Source: Drosophila miranda (lineage: Eukaryota > Arthropoda > Insecta > Diptera > Drosophilidae). From it: a stretch of 64,000 nucleotides of DNA. Position numbers and translations under genes: made by a program. Positions 22,513 to 35,847 of the stretch are shown piece after piece; positions within the stretch are counted from its first letter, which is position 1; each line of letters opens with the position of its first letter. Below the pieces are notes generated by a model, which worked only from the letters and a program-made list of their open reading frames with translations, ran no database searches and had not been told where the DNA came from. The stretch is taken from positions 36,851,124 to 36,915,123 of the forward strand of contig NW_022881603.1 in the NCBI RefSeq assembly GCF_003369915.1, written 5' to 3'.

Positions 22513-25165
22513 ATGCAGCGCCACAGGGAATTATATAAACAGCAATCACTTGCTTTCAGCCCACGCAATTTCAATGAGCAGAACCGGGAACTCCAGAATG
22601 CGGCGCGTGCAAAACAGCGCGAGGATCGTTTTCAAAGCAACCGCATTATTAGTGTTAGTCCAACTCCCGTCAAGCGTGCGGCACCTATACCGCCCTCAGA
22701 GGAGGCGCAGCCACGCCTTACCTATGTCGCTCCTCCTAAGGAGAATCGAAAACCAGAGCTGCCTCAGCAGCAGAGGAACCCCACCCGGGACCTTTACATA
22801 AAGCGCTTCGTGGATTGGAAGGCTGCCAGGAAGGAACAAACAAAGAATGAGCAAATTTCTCGTCGTGGTCAAAAGATGTTCACATATAAAACCGAAACAC
22901 TTAAACCTGCGACAAACCCCCAGAAAGAGCAGGAGAACGCTCCGGCATTTGTGCCGCCAAAAAGGCACTCCTTATATGTTTTGGCAAAAAAAACTCAGTG
23001 TACGCAGACGGCAGCGGAGAGGAAACAGCCTTTGGCAACCCAATTGCGTACCCAGGGTCATCCATCCAGATTGCGCGCTCAGCCTGCGGCAACCATGGCA
23101 AAGCTGCAACATGCAACGTCGCGTCCTCAACCGGTCACTGTGAAGACCCAAACATCAAACATGAAACATCAAACATCAGCAAGGAATGTCCAGCCAGCCA
23201 CAGTGAAGCCTGCACCTTCACGTGCATTGCCCTTGAAGCCTACAGCAGGCCCAAAGCCCAAGGCAGCAGATTTGGTCGTTGGACCTTCTGCAAATGGGGT
23301 TGTTCATTTGCCAAATGTGAGGACGCAACCATTCGAAAAGCCGGCCGTGAGTAAGCCCACCTTAAAAATACCAGCAGTGAAACCAAAGCCCATTCAAGGA
23401 GGCGGCGGAGGGGGAGCTGCGGGAAAATTTAAGTCGACCGCAGTAGCAAAAGGGCCGGCAATAAAAAACAAGCTTGCCAGCCAATTGTCGACCAGAATGA
23501 AGGCCAAGAGCAACGTCAGCAAGTACGTAGGTCTTCAAAAGAATGTTCGAAATCGGCCGGAGCTGATGAGAGAGTTGGTTGAGGCTGGGACCACTGAACT
23601 CCCACTGCCTCCCAATACGCCGCTGGAAGAGAAGATAAGTTTCCCTGCTCTGGCCACATTCACGCAGTGCAAGACGAACAATTGCAGTCAAGAAATGATA
23701 GAAGCCTTGGGTGAGATTTCAAATCTGAGTCCAGTGGGTCCAATGAGCAGCCACTGAGATTCGAAAGCGAAGCGGAAATTTGACTTTTCTAGGTACTCTT
23801 TGATAAAAACGGCAGCTGAAGAGAGTTTGATCTTGGATCCATATCTGGCTAAGGGTAAGTACAACAGGAATAAAATGGAGTAAAATGTAATATTATTGGT
23901 TTCCAGATCCAGATGATAAAGAACAAGAAAATTCTACTCTGAAGGCAGCTGCGGAGCAAACCCCTCCTCGCAGGATTTCCGATGAGAAGCCCAACTACTT
24001 AAGTCCATATGTGAGCGTCTCGCGCGGTAAAGTCAACTCTCGCTGTGATCGTGAGAAGCGAAACAGCATGTATTTGCCCGGTGAGGAGTATCCTGTTGCC
24101 AATCGGCGGGCCCTCGAGTCGGTGCTCTACTTTCGCATACAGCTGGAGAATGAGATTCGACGACTGCGAGATATCTGCAGCGAGTGGGAAGCCTATAGCA
24201 AGGAGAATGAGGCGCATCTGGTTGAGACGGGCGGCATAGATATGATCAATGTGGCCATTGGACAGACAAATTTGCTCTCTACCAAGAAATTGATGCAGTT
24301 CAGCGGTCTGATTGACCGTTGCGAGGCGGGAGCTACGGGCAAGAACCATCGACCCTACGATGGCAGCGAGGAGACGAAACCCGTCCAGGCAGAGGATCTG
24401 GAAGGGTGGTGGGACATGCTGCGACTCCAGAGTGAGAATGTTGACAAGCGCTTTGATAACTTGAAGCGATGGAAACAGAACAATTGGCAGGACCCCGATG
24501 CAGTTGAGGAATCGAAAATACCAGCCAAGCCTGTGGCCAAACCAAAGTCTAAGCTGGGCAACAATTTAAACGCTAAGCCCAAGGTCAAGGCCAGCAGTAA
24601 CTTGATGCAATTACTCCGCAAGGCCCATGCTGAAATGAAAAAGGCTAAGGCGGATGTGGTATCAGCGGACGATGCCCCGCAAACTCCATCTCGCAGCAGG
24701 ACTCAGCGTGTGATCGTAGTACGCGACCGTCGGTCCTTCTCTCCTGCTCGCACCGTCCTGCGCATGTCTGTAGGCGAGAGCCGTTCTTCCAATGGTGGCA
24801 ACACTCTGCTCAAGTCTGCTATATTGGCCGCAGCCGAACAAAACGCTCTTAATCATACCCCCCCTCCCAATAAGGGACGACAGTCGATTCTGAAAAAACC
24901 AGCGACCAGCAAGCGTGAAAGTCGTGGAGTTATTTTCAGTACAAAGAAAAATGTACGGCACTTCAAATTCACCTACGAAGAAGGCACTATTAGCGATGAT
25001 GAGCCCTTTGGCGGCGATAAGCTAGAGGATTGCGAGGAGGAAATGTCGATCGAAGCTTCAGGGGAAACACGTTCCGTAGACCAGGGCCCAGCAGAAAATG
25101 AGCCGCAATCCGCGTCTTGGGCCATCCATCGAGTTTATGTAGTTTATCTATCATTTATTATTTAA
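22513..25165 (+). pseudogene. mars: mars copy 3, least damaged: one premature stop in exon 1
   Basis: Exon 1 is open for 414 codons from ATG 22513 and stops at TGA 23755-23757 (CGA in copies 1 and 7), 33 codons short of the splice donor. The intron is 23855-23906 with intact GT and AG ends. Exon 2 (23907-25165) is open throughout, with the full GKAP domain and C-terminus, and reads through the likely old stop (TGG for TAG) for 15 more codons. It is the only copy with a single disabling change. If translated it would give the N-terminal, HURP-like half without the GKAP domain. Confidence 0.85.
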
Positions 25166-25284
25166 AGTTACGTTTTTTTTTTTATGTATAGTATTATTTA
25201 ATTCTGAAAATTATGTTTCAATTTCAAAGCCTTGTTTTATATTTTTTTTTTAATTAAGTACATCAATCAAATAAAGGAAAAAAA

Positions 25285-26395
25285 CGAGGGGGAACGTTGT
25301 GAGTTGCTGCGGACACCGCAACTCTACAGTTATACCCGACACTAAGTCAGTATGGCTCTCCTCCGGCAGACGCCGCTTATATTAAACGACACGACAAAGA
25401 GTGCGTGCGAGAGAGACAGAAAATCAGTCTGAGCGTGACGTCGGGCGCTGCGTAGCCACTGCAAATTGATTTGTTCCTATTGGCTATAAAAATGATCTGA
25501 TCTGATCCAGATTCAGCAATCTGATAGATATGGTCATTATCTATGATTCTGCGTTTTTAGTTTTCTCGAATGTGCAATATTGTGGATGCAACAGATTTTC
25601 GTCCTTTGTGTGGGCGGAAGAGGTGGGGTGAAATTTTGAGATACACGTTTTATAGTAAGATCTAACAGGAGTTAGATACCAAATACCAAATTTGGTTACT
25701 CTAGCCTTAATAGTCTCTGAGATTTTTGAATATCCCCAGATTTTCGTCCTTTGCGGGGGCGGAAGGGGGTGTGGCGAAATTTTGAAACAAACTCGTCTCG
25801 GTCCCATATATTAGGAGTGTGGATACCAAATTTGGTTGCTCTAGCTTTTGTAGTCTCTGAGATCTAGGCGCTAATGTTTTACTCTAAGCAAAGCCGCCTA
25901 TGCTACGTGTGTGTTAGAGAGAGACAGGGCGAGAAAAAAATGAAATTGTTTTCTTGATGCTGGCTATAATAATAATACGATCCAATTCAGATTCCGCAGT
26001 CTTAAAGATATGGTCATTCTCTACAATTCTACGTTTTTGGTTTTCTCATATCTTTAAAATTGTGGATGCCACAGATTTTCGTCCTTTGTGGGGGCGGAAG
26101 TGGGCGGGGCGAAGTTTTGAAATATTTTTGTAGCAGTGACATATCACAGAAGTCTGGGTCCAAAACATCGTTGCTCTAGATCTTATAGTCTTTGAGCACT
26201 AGGCGCTGAAGGGGATGGACAGACGGACGGACGGACAGACGGACAGACAGACAGGGCTCAATCGACTCGGCTATTGATGCTGATCAAGAATATATATACT
26301 TTATCGGGTCGGAAACGATTCCTTCTGGACGTTACACACATCCACTTTTACCACAAATCTAATATACCCCAATACTCATTTTGAGTATCGGGTAT
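25285..26395 (-). mobile_element. DINE-1/Helentron-type element D4
   Basis: Junction of units 3 and 4. Carries GCCGCTTATATT (GCTAATATT in others), a change shared with D5a and D6, placing these three close together. Confidence 0.85.
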
Positions 26396-27438
26396 AAAAA
26401 CTATATTTTATGAGATTCTGAACAAGTACAGAAAGGACGACTGGAACATTCTATCAACAGATGCCTCAGTTACAGAAAGTCAATGTGGCATAGGAATAGT
26501 AGAATGGCCTAGTGGAAATATCCACAAGTACAAAATAGAAAACAGATTATCCTCAGTAGGTGTCGAACTCGTAGGACTTAAAAAGGCCTGCGAACTATGT
26601 CTTAAATATAATTACAAAAAGGCTTTGATTTTAAGTGATGGATTAGGAGCTATTAATTTAATTAAAAATAAGAATACAGACTCGTACCTAGTGAATGATA
26701 TTCACAACATAATTAACCAATCAGACATTCAGAAACTTGACATTCTATGGGTCCCTGGTCACAAGGGTGTGGCCATCAACGAAAAGACTGACATAGCAGC
26801 AAAGGCTGCTACAAGTGAGGGGTTTACAATAAATATAAAATACAGCTACAAGGAGGCTCAAAGAGAAATTAGGAACTTTTTAGTTTACAAATGGAATGAG
26901 GACTACAGGACGAAGTGTAGGACGAAGGGATCCAGCCTCATAGACATATTTCCAGACATACCCAGTAAACCCTGGCATTTTTCTCTTAAATGGAATGCTA
27001 AAAGCATCAAGACCATTAACAGACTTATGACGGGACACACATACGACAAAGTCTTCCTACACAGAATCAAAGCAATTGACTCAAATATCTGCGAAACGTG
27101 CAATGTAACTGAATATGCCGAACACCTGATCTTCGATTGCCAAAGATTTGCCGGGCTCAGGAAGAAATTCAAAATCTTTAAATATTATAACAATTTACAT
27201 CAATTAATAATAAAAAAAAGAGCCGCTACATCTCAGAGAGCTGGCAGTCTTCATCAAAACTGCTGACTTAAACTTTTGACCACTTTTTTCTTCATCATGT
27301 TATAAAGTAATTTCAGTTTATTTTCTAAAACAGTTAAGTAATTTTCCTCTTTTTTTTTATAAACTCGCCAAAATACATCACCAGTATCTGATCAATGTGG
27401 CTAAAGTGCTACGATCAAAATTCCGATCATCATTAAGA

Positions 27439-27472
<34 letters not shown>
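26396..27472 (+). mobile_element. I-element 3' fragment, unit 4
   Basis: RNase H and terminal finger frame open, with small differences (CAATGTGG for CATGTGG near 26481; LRKKF for LRRKF at 27160). Long A tail to 27472, then the target duplication. Confidence 0.85.
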
Positions 27473-27476
<4 letters not shown>

Positions 27477-27484
27477 CTTTTGGT

Positions 27485-28712
27485 TGAATACTAGCTAGCA
27501 ACGACTATCAGCACTGAACACATATTTTTAACCGATAATCTAATCAATTTTATATAAAAGTGGCTAATTTTAAGTACCATCTTTATTGGCATTGTTTATA
27601 AAATAAGGTTTCAATAAAAAATGTCAACAATTTCCACTAAGTTTATTTCTTTACATGGTAACTACCCATTTGCTACATATTTAAATCATTTTTATAAAGG
27701 GGAATATGTGTACTTTTCAAAATTGTTGGCCCGTTCTTTTCCATATAAGCCCCATGGAAGCGCCAGTGTGAAAAACCCCCGTTATGCATATTTTTACATT
27801 CCTTTTTTTATATTTTTGAAAACATTGAGATTTTGATGGCAAGTGATCAAGATTTCGATGATTTCCCGCATTAATAATCGATGTGGCTCTAAATTGCATT
27901 TTTACACGACTTCTACATTGGGGCATTGGCCAATGTGAGTGCATAACCTTAATATACTGTAAAATACTATGGAAAGTATTTTTATATTTTGCAAGGTGTG
28001 TGAACCAGACATTGTGGCAAGAAAATTAGTGTACTAAGTGACTTGGCGATAAAATATACGGTCTGAAATATGCCACATATACCCACTTAAGACCCCTCTA
28101 TTTAAACAGTCATTGTAGATACCTCCTATCCCTTCTTTTACTCACAAAAAAAAACCCACTATATCCACGATTTTCACTATTTTCGGTGCAATATTAAAAT
28201 ACCCCTTTGGCATACAATGGGCTAATCGTTCTGTGATTTGATATTATTAGCTTGCTAGGACTTTATAGCTGAACATGAAGTTTATCCGATTGATAGATTA
28301 TTTTTCTAAAATAGTAGCCAACTTTTGCTAGTCATTCTTATTGGATTTGTTTAGAATTTTCACGAGTTTTCAAAGTGAAAATTTTGAAAAATATACCGCT
28401 AAAAATTATTGTGTAAAAAAAGCACTACCTTTAAAAAACCTGCATACAAAATACCAGATTAAATTGTTAAACAAATTCCAAGTCCCCAATCTATCAAAAA
28501 AAGTTTCCTTGCCAGGTAAAAAAGAGGTAAATATTATTATTATTAGTATTATTTTCCGCGGTCTAACTCGAGTTGTTATCCAGTTTAAATAAAGGGGCTT
28601 AAGTGGGCTAAGTTCGTTTTTTCATCGGTATGGCACGCTGAAAAGGCGCCATTCTTAAGAAGCGTCCCTCCATTTTTTTTAAACTCCTAAATAATTACTG
28701 CTCGACGTCATA
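27485..28712 (+). other. mars upstream flank, copy 4
   Basis: Has the GGCCAATGTGAGTG variant (about 27928), shared only with copies 5 and 6. A T for A change opens a 71-codon frame at 27621-27836, also in copies 5 and 6. It has no recognisable domain and is not credible as a gene. Confidence 0.5.
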
Positions 28713-31294
28713 ATGCAGCGCCACAGGGAATTATATAAACAGCAATCACTTGCTTTCAGCCCACGCAATTTCAATGAGCAGAACCGGGAACTACATGATG
28801 CGGCGCGTGCAAAACAGCGCGAGGATCGTTTTCAAAGCAACCGCATTATTAGTGTTAGTCCAACTCCCGTCAAGCGTGCGGCACCTATACCGCCCTCAGA
28901 GGAGGCGCAGCCACGCCTTACCTATGTCGCTCCTCCTAAGGAGAATCGAAAACCAGAGCTGCCTCAGCAGCAGAGGAACCCCACCCGGGACCTTTACATA
29001 AAGCGCTTCGTGGATTGGAAGTCTGCCAGGAAGGAACAAACAAAGAATGAGCAAATTTCTCGTCGTGGTCAAAAGATGTTCACATATAAAACCGAAACAC
29101 TTAAACCTGCGACAAACCCCCAGAAAGAGCAGGAGAACGCTCCGGCATTTGTGCCGCCAAAAAGCCTTTGGCAACCCAATTGCGTACCCAGGGTCATCCA
29201 TCCAGATTGCGCACTCAGCCTGCGGCAACCATGGCAAAGCTGCAACATGCAACGTCGCGTCCTCAACCGGTCACTGTGAAGACCCAAACATCAAACATCA
29301 AACATCAGCTAGGAATGTCCAGCCAGCCACAGTGAAGCCTGCACCTTCACGTGCATTGCCCTTGAAGCCTACAGCAGGCCCAAAGCCCAAGGCAGCAGAT
29401 TTGGTCGTTGGACCTTCTGCAAATGGGGTTGTTCATTTGCCAAATGTGAGGACGCAACCATTCGAAAAGCCGGCCGTGAGTAAGCCCACCTTAAAAATAC
29501 CAGCAGTGAAACCAAAGCCCATTCAAGGAGGCGGCGGAGGGGGAGCTGCGGGAAAATTTAAGTCGACCGCAGTAGCAAAAGGGCCGGCAATAAAAAACAA
29601 GCTTGCCAGCCAATTGTCGACCAGAATGAAGGCCAAGAGCAACGTCAGCAAGTACGTAGGTCTTCAAAAGAATTTTCGAAATCGGCCGGAGCTGATGAGA
29701 GAGTTGGTTGAGGCTGGGACCACTGAACTCCCACTGCCTCCCAATACGCCGCTGGAAGAGAAGATAAGTTTCCCTGCTCTGGCCACATTCACGCAGTGCA
29801 AGACGAACAATTGCAGTCAAGAAATGATAGAAGCCTTGGGTGAGATTTCAAATCTGAGTCCAGTGGGTCCAATGAGCAGCCACTGAGATTCGAAAGCGAA
29901 GCGGAAATTTGACTTTTCTAGGTACTCTTTGATAAAAACGGCAGCTGAAGAGAGTTTGATCTTGGATCCATATCTGGCTAAGGGTAAGTACAACAGGAAT
30001 AAAATGGAGTAAAATGTAATATTATTGGTTTCCAGATCCAGATGATAAAGAACAAGAAAATTCTACTCTGAAGGCAGCTGCGGAGCAAACCCCTCCTCGC
30101 AGGATTTCCGATGAGAAGCCCAACTACTTAAGTCCATATGTGAGCGTCTCGCGCGGTAAAGTCAACTCTCGCTGTGATTTTGAGAAGCGAAACAGCATGT
30201 ATTTGCCCGGTGAGGAGTATCCTGTTGCCAATCGGCGGGCCCTCGAGTCGGTGCTCTACTTTCGCATACAGCTGGAGAATGAGATTCGACGACTGCGAGA
30301 TATCTGCAGCGAGTGGGAAGCCTATAGCAAGGAGAATGAGGCGCATCTGGTTGAGACGGGCGGCATAGATATGATCAATGTGGCCATTGGACAGACAAAT
30401 TTGCTCTCTACCAAGAAATTGATGCAGTTCAGCGGTCTGATTGACCGTTGCGAGGCGGGAGCTACGGGCAAGAACCATCGACCCTACGATGGCAGCGAGG
30501 AGACGAAACCCGTCCAGGCAGAGGATCTGGAAGGGTGGTGGGACATGCTGCGACTCCAGAGTGAGAATGTTGACAAGCGCTTTGATAACTTGAAGCGATG
30601 GAAACAGAACAATTGGCAGGACCCCGATGCAGTTGAGGAATCGAAAATACCAGCCAAGCCTGTGGCCAAACCAAAGTCTAAGCTGGGCAACAATTTAAAC
30701 GCTAAGCCCAAGGTCAAGGCCAGCAGTAACTTGATGCAATTACTCCGCAAGGCCCATGCTGAAATGAAAAAGGCTAAGGCGGATGTGGTATCAGCGGACG
30801 ATGCCCCGCAAACTCCATCTCGCAGCAGCACTCAGCGTGTGATCGTAGTACGCGACCGTCGGTCCTTCTCTCCTGCTCGCACCGTCCTGCGCATGTCTGT
30901 AGGCGAGAGCCGTTCTTCCAATGGTGGCAACACTCTGCTCAAGTCTGCTATATTGGCCGCAGCCGAACAAAACGCTCTTAATCATACCCCCCCTCCCAAT
31001 AAGGGACGACAGTCGATTCTGAAAAAACCAGGGACCAGCAAGCGTGAAAGTCGTGGAGTTATTTTCAGTACAAAGAAAAATGTACGGCACTTCAAATTCA
31101 CCTACGAAGAAGGCACTATTAGCGATGATGAGCCCTTTGGCGGCGATAAGCTAGAGGATTGCGAGGAGGACATGTCGATCGAAGCTTCAGGGGAAACACG
31201 TTCCGTAGACCAGGGCCCAGCAGAAAATGAGCCGCAATCCGCGTCTTGGGCCATCCATCGAGTTTATGTAGTTTATCTATCATTTATTATTTAA
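28713..31294 (+). pseudogene. mars: mars copy 4, 64-bp deletion plus premature stop
   Basis: Exon 1 loses 64 bp after VPPK at about 29160, which shifts the frame so that the first open frame ends at 29279. The TGA near the exon end (29884-29886) is also present. The intron at 29984-30035 keeps its splice sites. Exon 2 (30036-31294) is open with the GKAP domain, 7-C run, TGG for the old stop, and one unusual change (CDFEK in place of CDREK at 30174-30188). The exon 1 damage is identical in copies 5 and 6. Confidence 0.85.
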
Positions 31295-31413
31295 AGTTAC
31301 GTTTTTGTTTATATGTATAGTATTATTTAATTCTGAAAATTATGTTTCAATTTCAAAGCCTTGTTTTATATTTTTTTTTTAATTAAGTACATCAATCAAA
31401 TAAAGGAAAAAAA

Positions 31414-32500
31414 CGAGGGGGAACGTTGTGAGTTGCTGCGGACACCGCAACTCTACAGTTATACCCGATACTAAGTCAGTATGGCTCTCCTCCGGCAGAC
31501 GCCGCTTATATTAAACGACACGACAAAGAGTGCGTGCGAGAGAGACAGAAAATCAGTCTGAGCGTGACGTCGTATAGCCTATTGGCTATAAAAATGATCT
31601 GATCTGATCCAGATTCAGCAATCTGATAGATATGGTCATTATCTATGATTCTGCGTTTTTAGTTTTCTCGAATGTGCAATATTGTGGATGCAACAGATTT
31701 TCGTCCTTTGTGTGGGCGGAAGAGGTGGGGTGAAATTTTGAGATACACGTTTTATAGTAAGATCTAACAGGAGTTAGATACCAAATACCAAATTTGGTTA
31801 CTCTAGCCTTAATAGTCTCTGAGATTTTTGAATATCCCCAGATTTTCGTCCTTTGCGGGGGCGGAAGGGGGTGTGGCGAAATTTTGAAACAAACTCGTCT
31901 CGGTCCGATATATTAGGAGTGTGGATACCAAATTTGGTTGCTCTAGCTTTTGTAGTCTCTGAGATCTAGGCGCTAATGTTTTACTCTAAGCAAAGCCGCC
32001 TATGCTAGGTGTGTGTTAGAGAGAGACAGGGCGAGAAAAAAATGAAATTGTTTTCTTGATGCTGGCTATAATAGTAATACGATCCAATTCAGATTCCGCA
32101 GTCTTAAAGATATGGTCATTCTCTACAATTCTACGTTTTTGGTTTTCTCATATCTTTAAAATTGTGGATGCCACAGATTTTCGTCCTTTGTGGGGGCGGA
32201 AGTGGGCGGGGCGAAGTTTTGAAATATTTTTGTAGCAGTGACATATCACAGAAGTCTGGGTCCAAAACATCGTTGCTCTAGCTCTTATAGTCTTTGAGCA
32301 CTAGGCGCTGAAGGGGATGGACAGACGGACGGACGGACAGACGGACAGACAGACAGGGCTCAATCGACTCGGCTATTGATGCTGATCAAGAATATATATA
32401 CTTTATCGGGTCGGAAACGATTCCTTCTGGACGTTACAAACATCCACTTTTACCACAAATCTAATATACCCCAATACTCATTTTGAGTATCGGGTATAAA
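31414..32500 (-). mobile_element. DINE-1/Helentron-type element D5a
   Basis: Junction of units 4 and 5. Has a small deletion giving GACGTCGTATAGCC (near 31567), shared only with D6. Confidence 0.85.
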
Positions 32501-32641
32501 AACTATATTTTATGAGATTCTGAACAAGTACAGAAAGGACGACTGGAACATTCTATCAACAGATGCCTCAGTTACAGAAAGTACATGTGGCATAGGAATA
32601 GTAGAATGGCCTAGTGGAAATATCCACAAGTACAAAATAGA
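32501..32641 (+). mobile_element. I-element RNase H fragment cut by a second DINE
   Basis: About 140 bp of RNase H coding sequence, starting at the same ACTATATTTT junction as the other units and ending at AAAATAG, where DINE D5b starts. The I sequence resumes at 33753 after a gap of roughly 100 bp relative to the other units. Confidence 0.8.
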
Positions 32642-33752
32642 CGAGGTGGAACGTTGTGAGTTGCTGCGGACACCGCAACTCTACAGTTATACCCGATACT
32701 TAGTCAGTATGGCTCTCCTGCGGCAGACGCCGCTAATATTGAACCACACGACAAAGATTGCGTGCGAGAGAGACAGAAAATCAGTCTGAGCGTGACGTCG
32801 GGCGCTGCGTAGCCACTGAAAATTGACTTCTTGCTTTTGGCTACAAAAATGATCCGATCTGATCCAGATTCAGCAATCTGATAGATATGGTCATTATCTA
32901 TGATTCTGCGTTTTTAGTTTTCTCGAATGTGCAATATTGTGGATGCAACAGATTTTCGTCTTTTGTTGGGGCGGAAGGGGGTGGGACGAAATTCTGAGAT
33001 ATACGTTTTATAGTGAGATCTAACAGAAGTGCGGATACCAAATTTGGTTACTCTAGCCTTAATAGTCTCTGAGATTTGTGGATGCCCCAGATTTTCGTCC
33101 TTTGCGGGGCGGAAGGGGGTGTGGCGAAATTTGGACACGAAACGGTCAAGGTCCGATATCACAGGAGTGTGGATACCAAATTTGGTTGCTCTGGCTCTTA
33201 TAGGTTCTGAGATCCTTGAACTCATAATTTGCAATTGACAAAACCGACCATGAAACCTGTGTGTTAGAGAGAGACAGAGCGAGAAAGAATGAAATTGTTT
33301 TCTTGATTCTGGCTATAATCATTATACGATCTGGTTCAGATTTTGCACTTTAGAAGATATGGTCATCTTCACCGATTCTGCGTTTTTGGTTTTATCGTAT
33401 CTTTAAAAATGTGGATGCCACAGATTTTCGTCCTTTGTGGGGCGGAAGTGGGCGGGGCGAAGTTTTGACATATTTTTGTAGCAGTGACATATCACAGAAG
33501 TCTGGATCCAAAACATCGTTGCTCTAGCTCTTATAGTCTTTGAGCACTAGGCGCTGAAGGGGACGGACGGACGGACGGACGGACGGACAGACGGACAGAC
33601 AGACAGGGCTCAATCGACTCGGCTATTGATGCTGATCAAGAATATATATACTTTATGGGGTCGGAAACGATTCCTTCTGGACGTTACACACATCCACTTT
33701 TACCACAAATCTAATATACCCCAATACTCATTTTGAGTATCGGGTATAAAAA
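32642..33752 (-). mobile_element. Divergent DINE-1/Helentron-type element D5b, unit 5 only
   Basis: A full-length DINE in the same orientation but clearly more diverged than the others (for example CTTGAACTCATAATTTGC and GACCATGAAACC around 33216-33255). It has the same end hairpins and GGAC microsatellite. It interrupts the RNase H frame and makes unit 5 about 1 kb longer. Its right end joins AAAAAGGCTTTG with shared A-run microhomology. Confidence 0.8.
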
Positions 33753-34607
33753 GGCTTTGATTTTAAGTGATGGATTAGGAGCTATTAATTTAATTAAAAA
33801 TAAGAATACAGACTCGTACCTAGTGAATGATATTCACAACATAATTAACCAATCAGACATTCAGAAACTTGACATTCTATGGGTCCCTGGTCACAAGGGT
33901 GTGGCCATCAACGAAAAGACTGACATAGCAGCAAAGGCTGCTACAAGTGAGGGGTTTACAATAAATATAAAATACAGCTACAAGGAGGCTCAAAGAGAAA
34001 TTAGGAACTTTTTAGTATACAAATGGAATGAGGACTACAGGACGAAGTGTAGGACGAAGGGATCCAGCCTCATAGACATATTTCCAGACATACCCAGTAA
34101 ACCCTGGCATTTTTCTCTTAAATGGAATGCTAAAAGCATCAAGACCATTAACAGACTTATGACGGGACACACATACGACAAAGTCTTCCTACACAGAATC
34201 AAAGCAATTGACTCAAATATCTGCGAAACGTGCAATGTAACTGAATATGCCGAACACCTGATCTTCGATTGCCAAAGATTTGCCGGGCTCAGAAGGAAAT
34301 TCAAAATCTTTAAATATTATAACAATTTACATCAATTATTAATAAAAAAAAGAGCCGCTACATCTCAGAGAGCTGGCAGTCTTCATCAAAACTGCTGACT
34401 TAAACTTTTGACCACTTTTTTCTTCATCATGTTATAAAGTAATTTCAGTTTATTTTCTAAAACAGTTAAGTAATTTTCCTCTTTTTTTTTATAAACTCGC
34501 CAAAATACATCACCAGTATCTGATCAATGTGGCTAAAGTGCTACGATCAAAATTCCGATCATCATTAAGATGATTTAAAAAAAAAAAAAAAAAAAAAAAA
34601 TAAATAA
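33753..34607 (+). mobile_element. I-element 3' fragment, unit 5
   Basis: Retains the second half of RNase H (from ALILSDGLG), the finger and the A tail, which has TAAATAA interruptions. The first RNase H Asp lies on the separate fragment at 32501-32641. Confidence 0.85.
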
Positions 34608-34619
34608 ATTGCTTTTGGT

Positions 34620-35847
34620 TGAATACTAGCTAGCAACGACTATCAGCACTGAACACATATTTTTAACCGATAATCTAATCAATTTTATATAAAAGTGGCT
34701 AATTTTAAGTACCATCTTTATTGGCATTGTTTATAAAATAAGGTTTCAATAAAAAATGTCAACAATTTCCACTAAGTTTATTTCTTTACATGGTAACTAC
34801 CCATTTGCTACATATTTAAATCATTTTTATAAAGGGGAATATGTGTACTTTTCAAAATTGTTGGCCCGTTCTTTTCCATATAAGCCCCATGGAAGCGCCA
34901 GTGTGAAAAACCCCCGTTATGCATATTTTTACATTCCTTTTTTTATATTTTTGAAAACATTGAGATTTTGATGGCAAGTGATCAAGATTTCGATGATTTC
35001 CCGCATTAATAATCGATGTGGCTCTAAATTGCATTTTTACACGACTTCTACATTGGGGCATTGGCCAATGTGAGTGCATAACCTTAATATACTGTAAAAT
35101 ACTATGGAAAGTATTTTTATATTTTGCAAGGTGTGTGAACCAGACATTGTGGCAAGAAAATTAGTGTACTAAGTGACTTGGCGATAAAATATACGGTCTG
35201 AAATATGCCACATATACCCACTTAAGACCCCTCTATTTAAACAGTCATTGTAGATACCTCCTATCCCTTCTTTTACTCACAAAAAAAAACCCACTATATC
35301 CACGATTTTCACTATTTTCGGTGCAATATTAAAATACCCCTTTGGCATACAATGGGCTAATCGTTCTGTGATTTGATATTATTAGCTTGCTAGGACTTTA
35401 TAGCTGAACATGAAGTTTATCCGATTGATAGATTATTTTTCTAAAATAGTAGCCAACTTTTGCTAGTCATTCTTATTGGATTTGTTTAGAATTTTCACGA
35501 GTTTTCAAAGTGAAAATTTTGAAAAATATACCGCTAAAAATTATTGTGTAAAAAAAGCACTACCTTTAAAAAACCTGCATACAAAATACCAGATTAAATT
35601 GTTAAACAAATTCCAAGTCCCCAATCTATCAAAAAAAGTTTCCTTGCCAGGTAAAAAAGAGGTAAATATTATTATTATTAGTATTATTTTCCGCGGTCTA
35701 ACTCGAGTTGTTATCCAGTTTAAATAAAGGGGCTTAAGTGGGCTAAGTTCGTTTTTTCATCGGTATGGCACGCTGAAAAGGCGCCATTCTTAAGAAGCGT
35801 CCCTCCATTTTTTTTAAACTCCTAAATAATTACTGCTCGACGTCATA
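34620..35847 (+). other. mars upstream flank, copy 5
   Basis: Virtually identical to the copy 4 flank, including the GGCCAATGTGAG variant. The 83-codon frame is at 35476-35727. No gene seen. Confidence 0.5.

Noticed and set aside
27621..27836. 71-codon frame upstream of mars in copies 4-6
   Set aside because: It depends on one substitution and is stopped in copies 1-3 and 7, with no domain and AT-rich composition.
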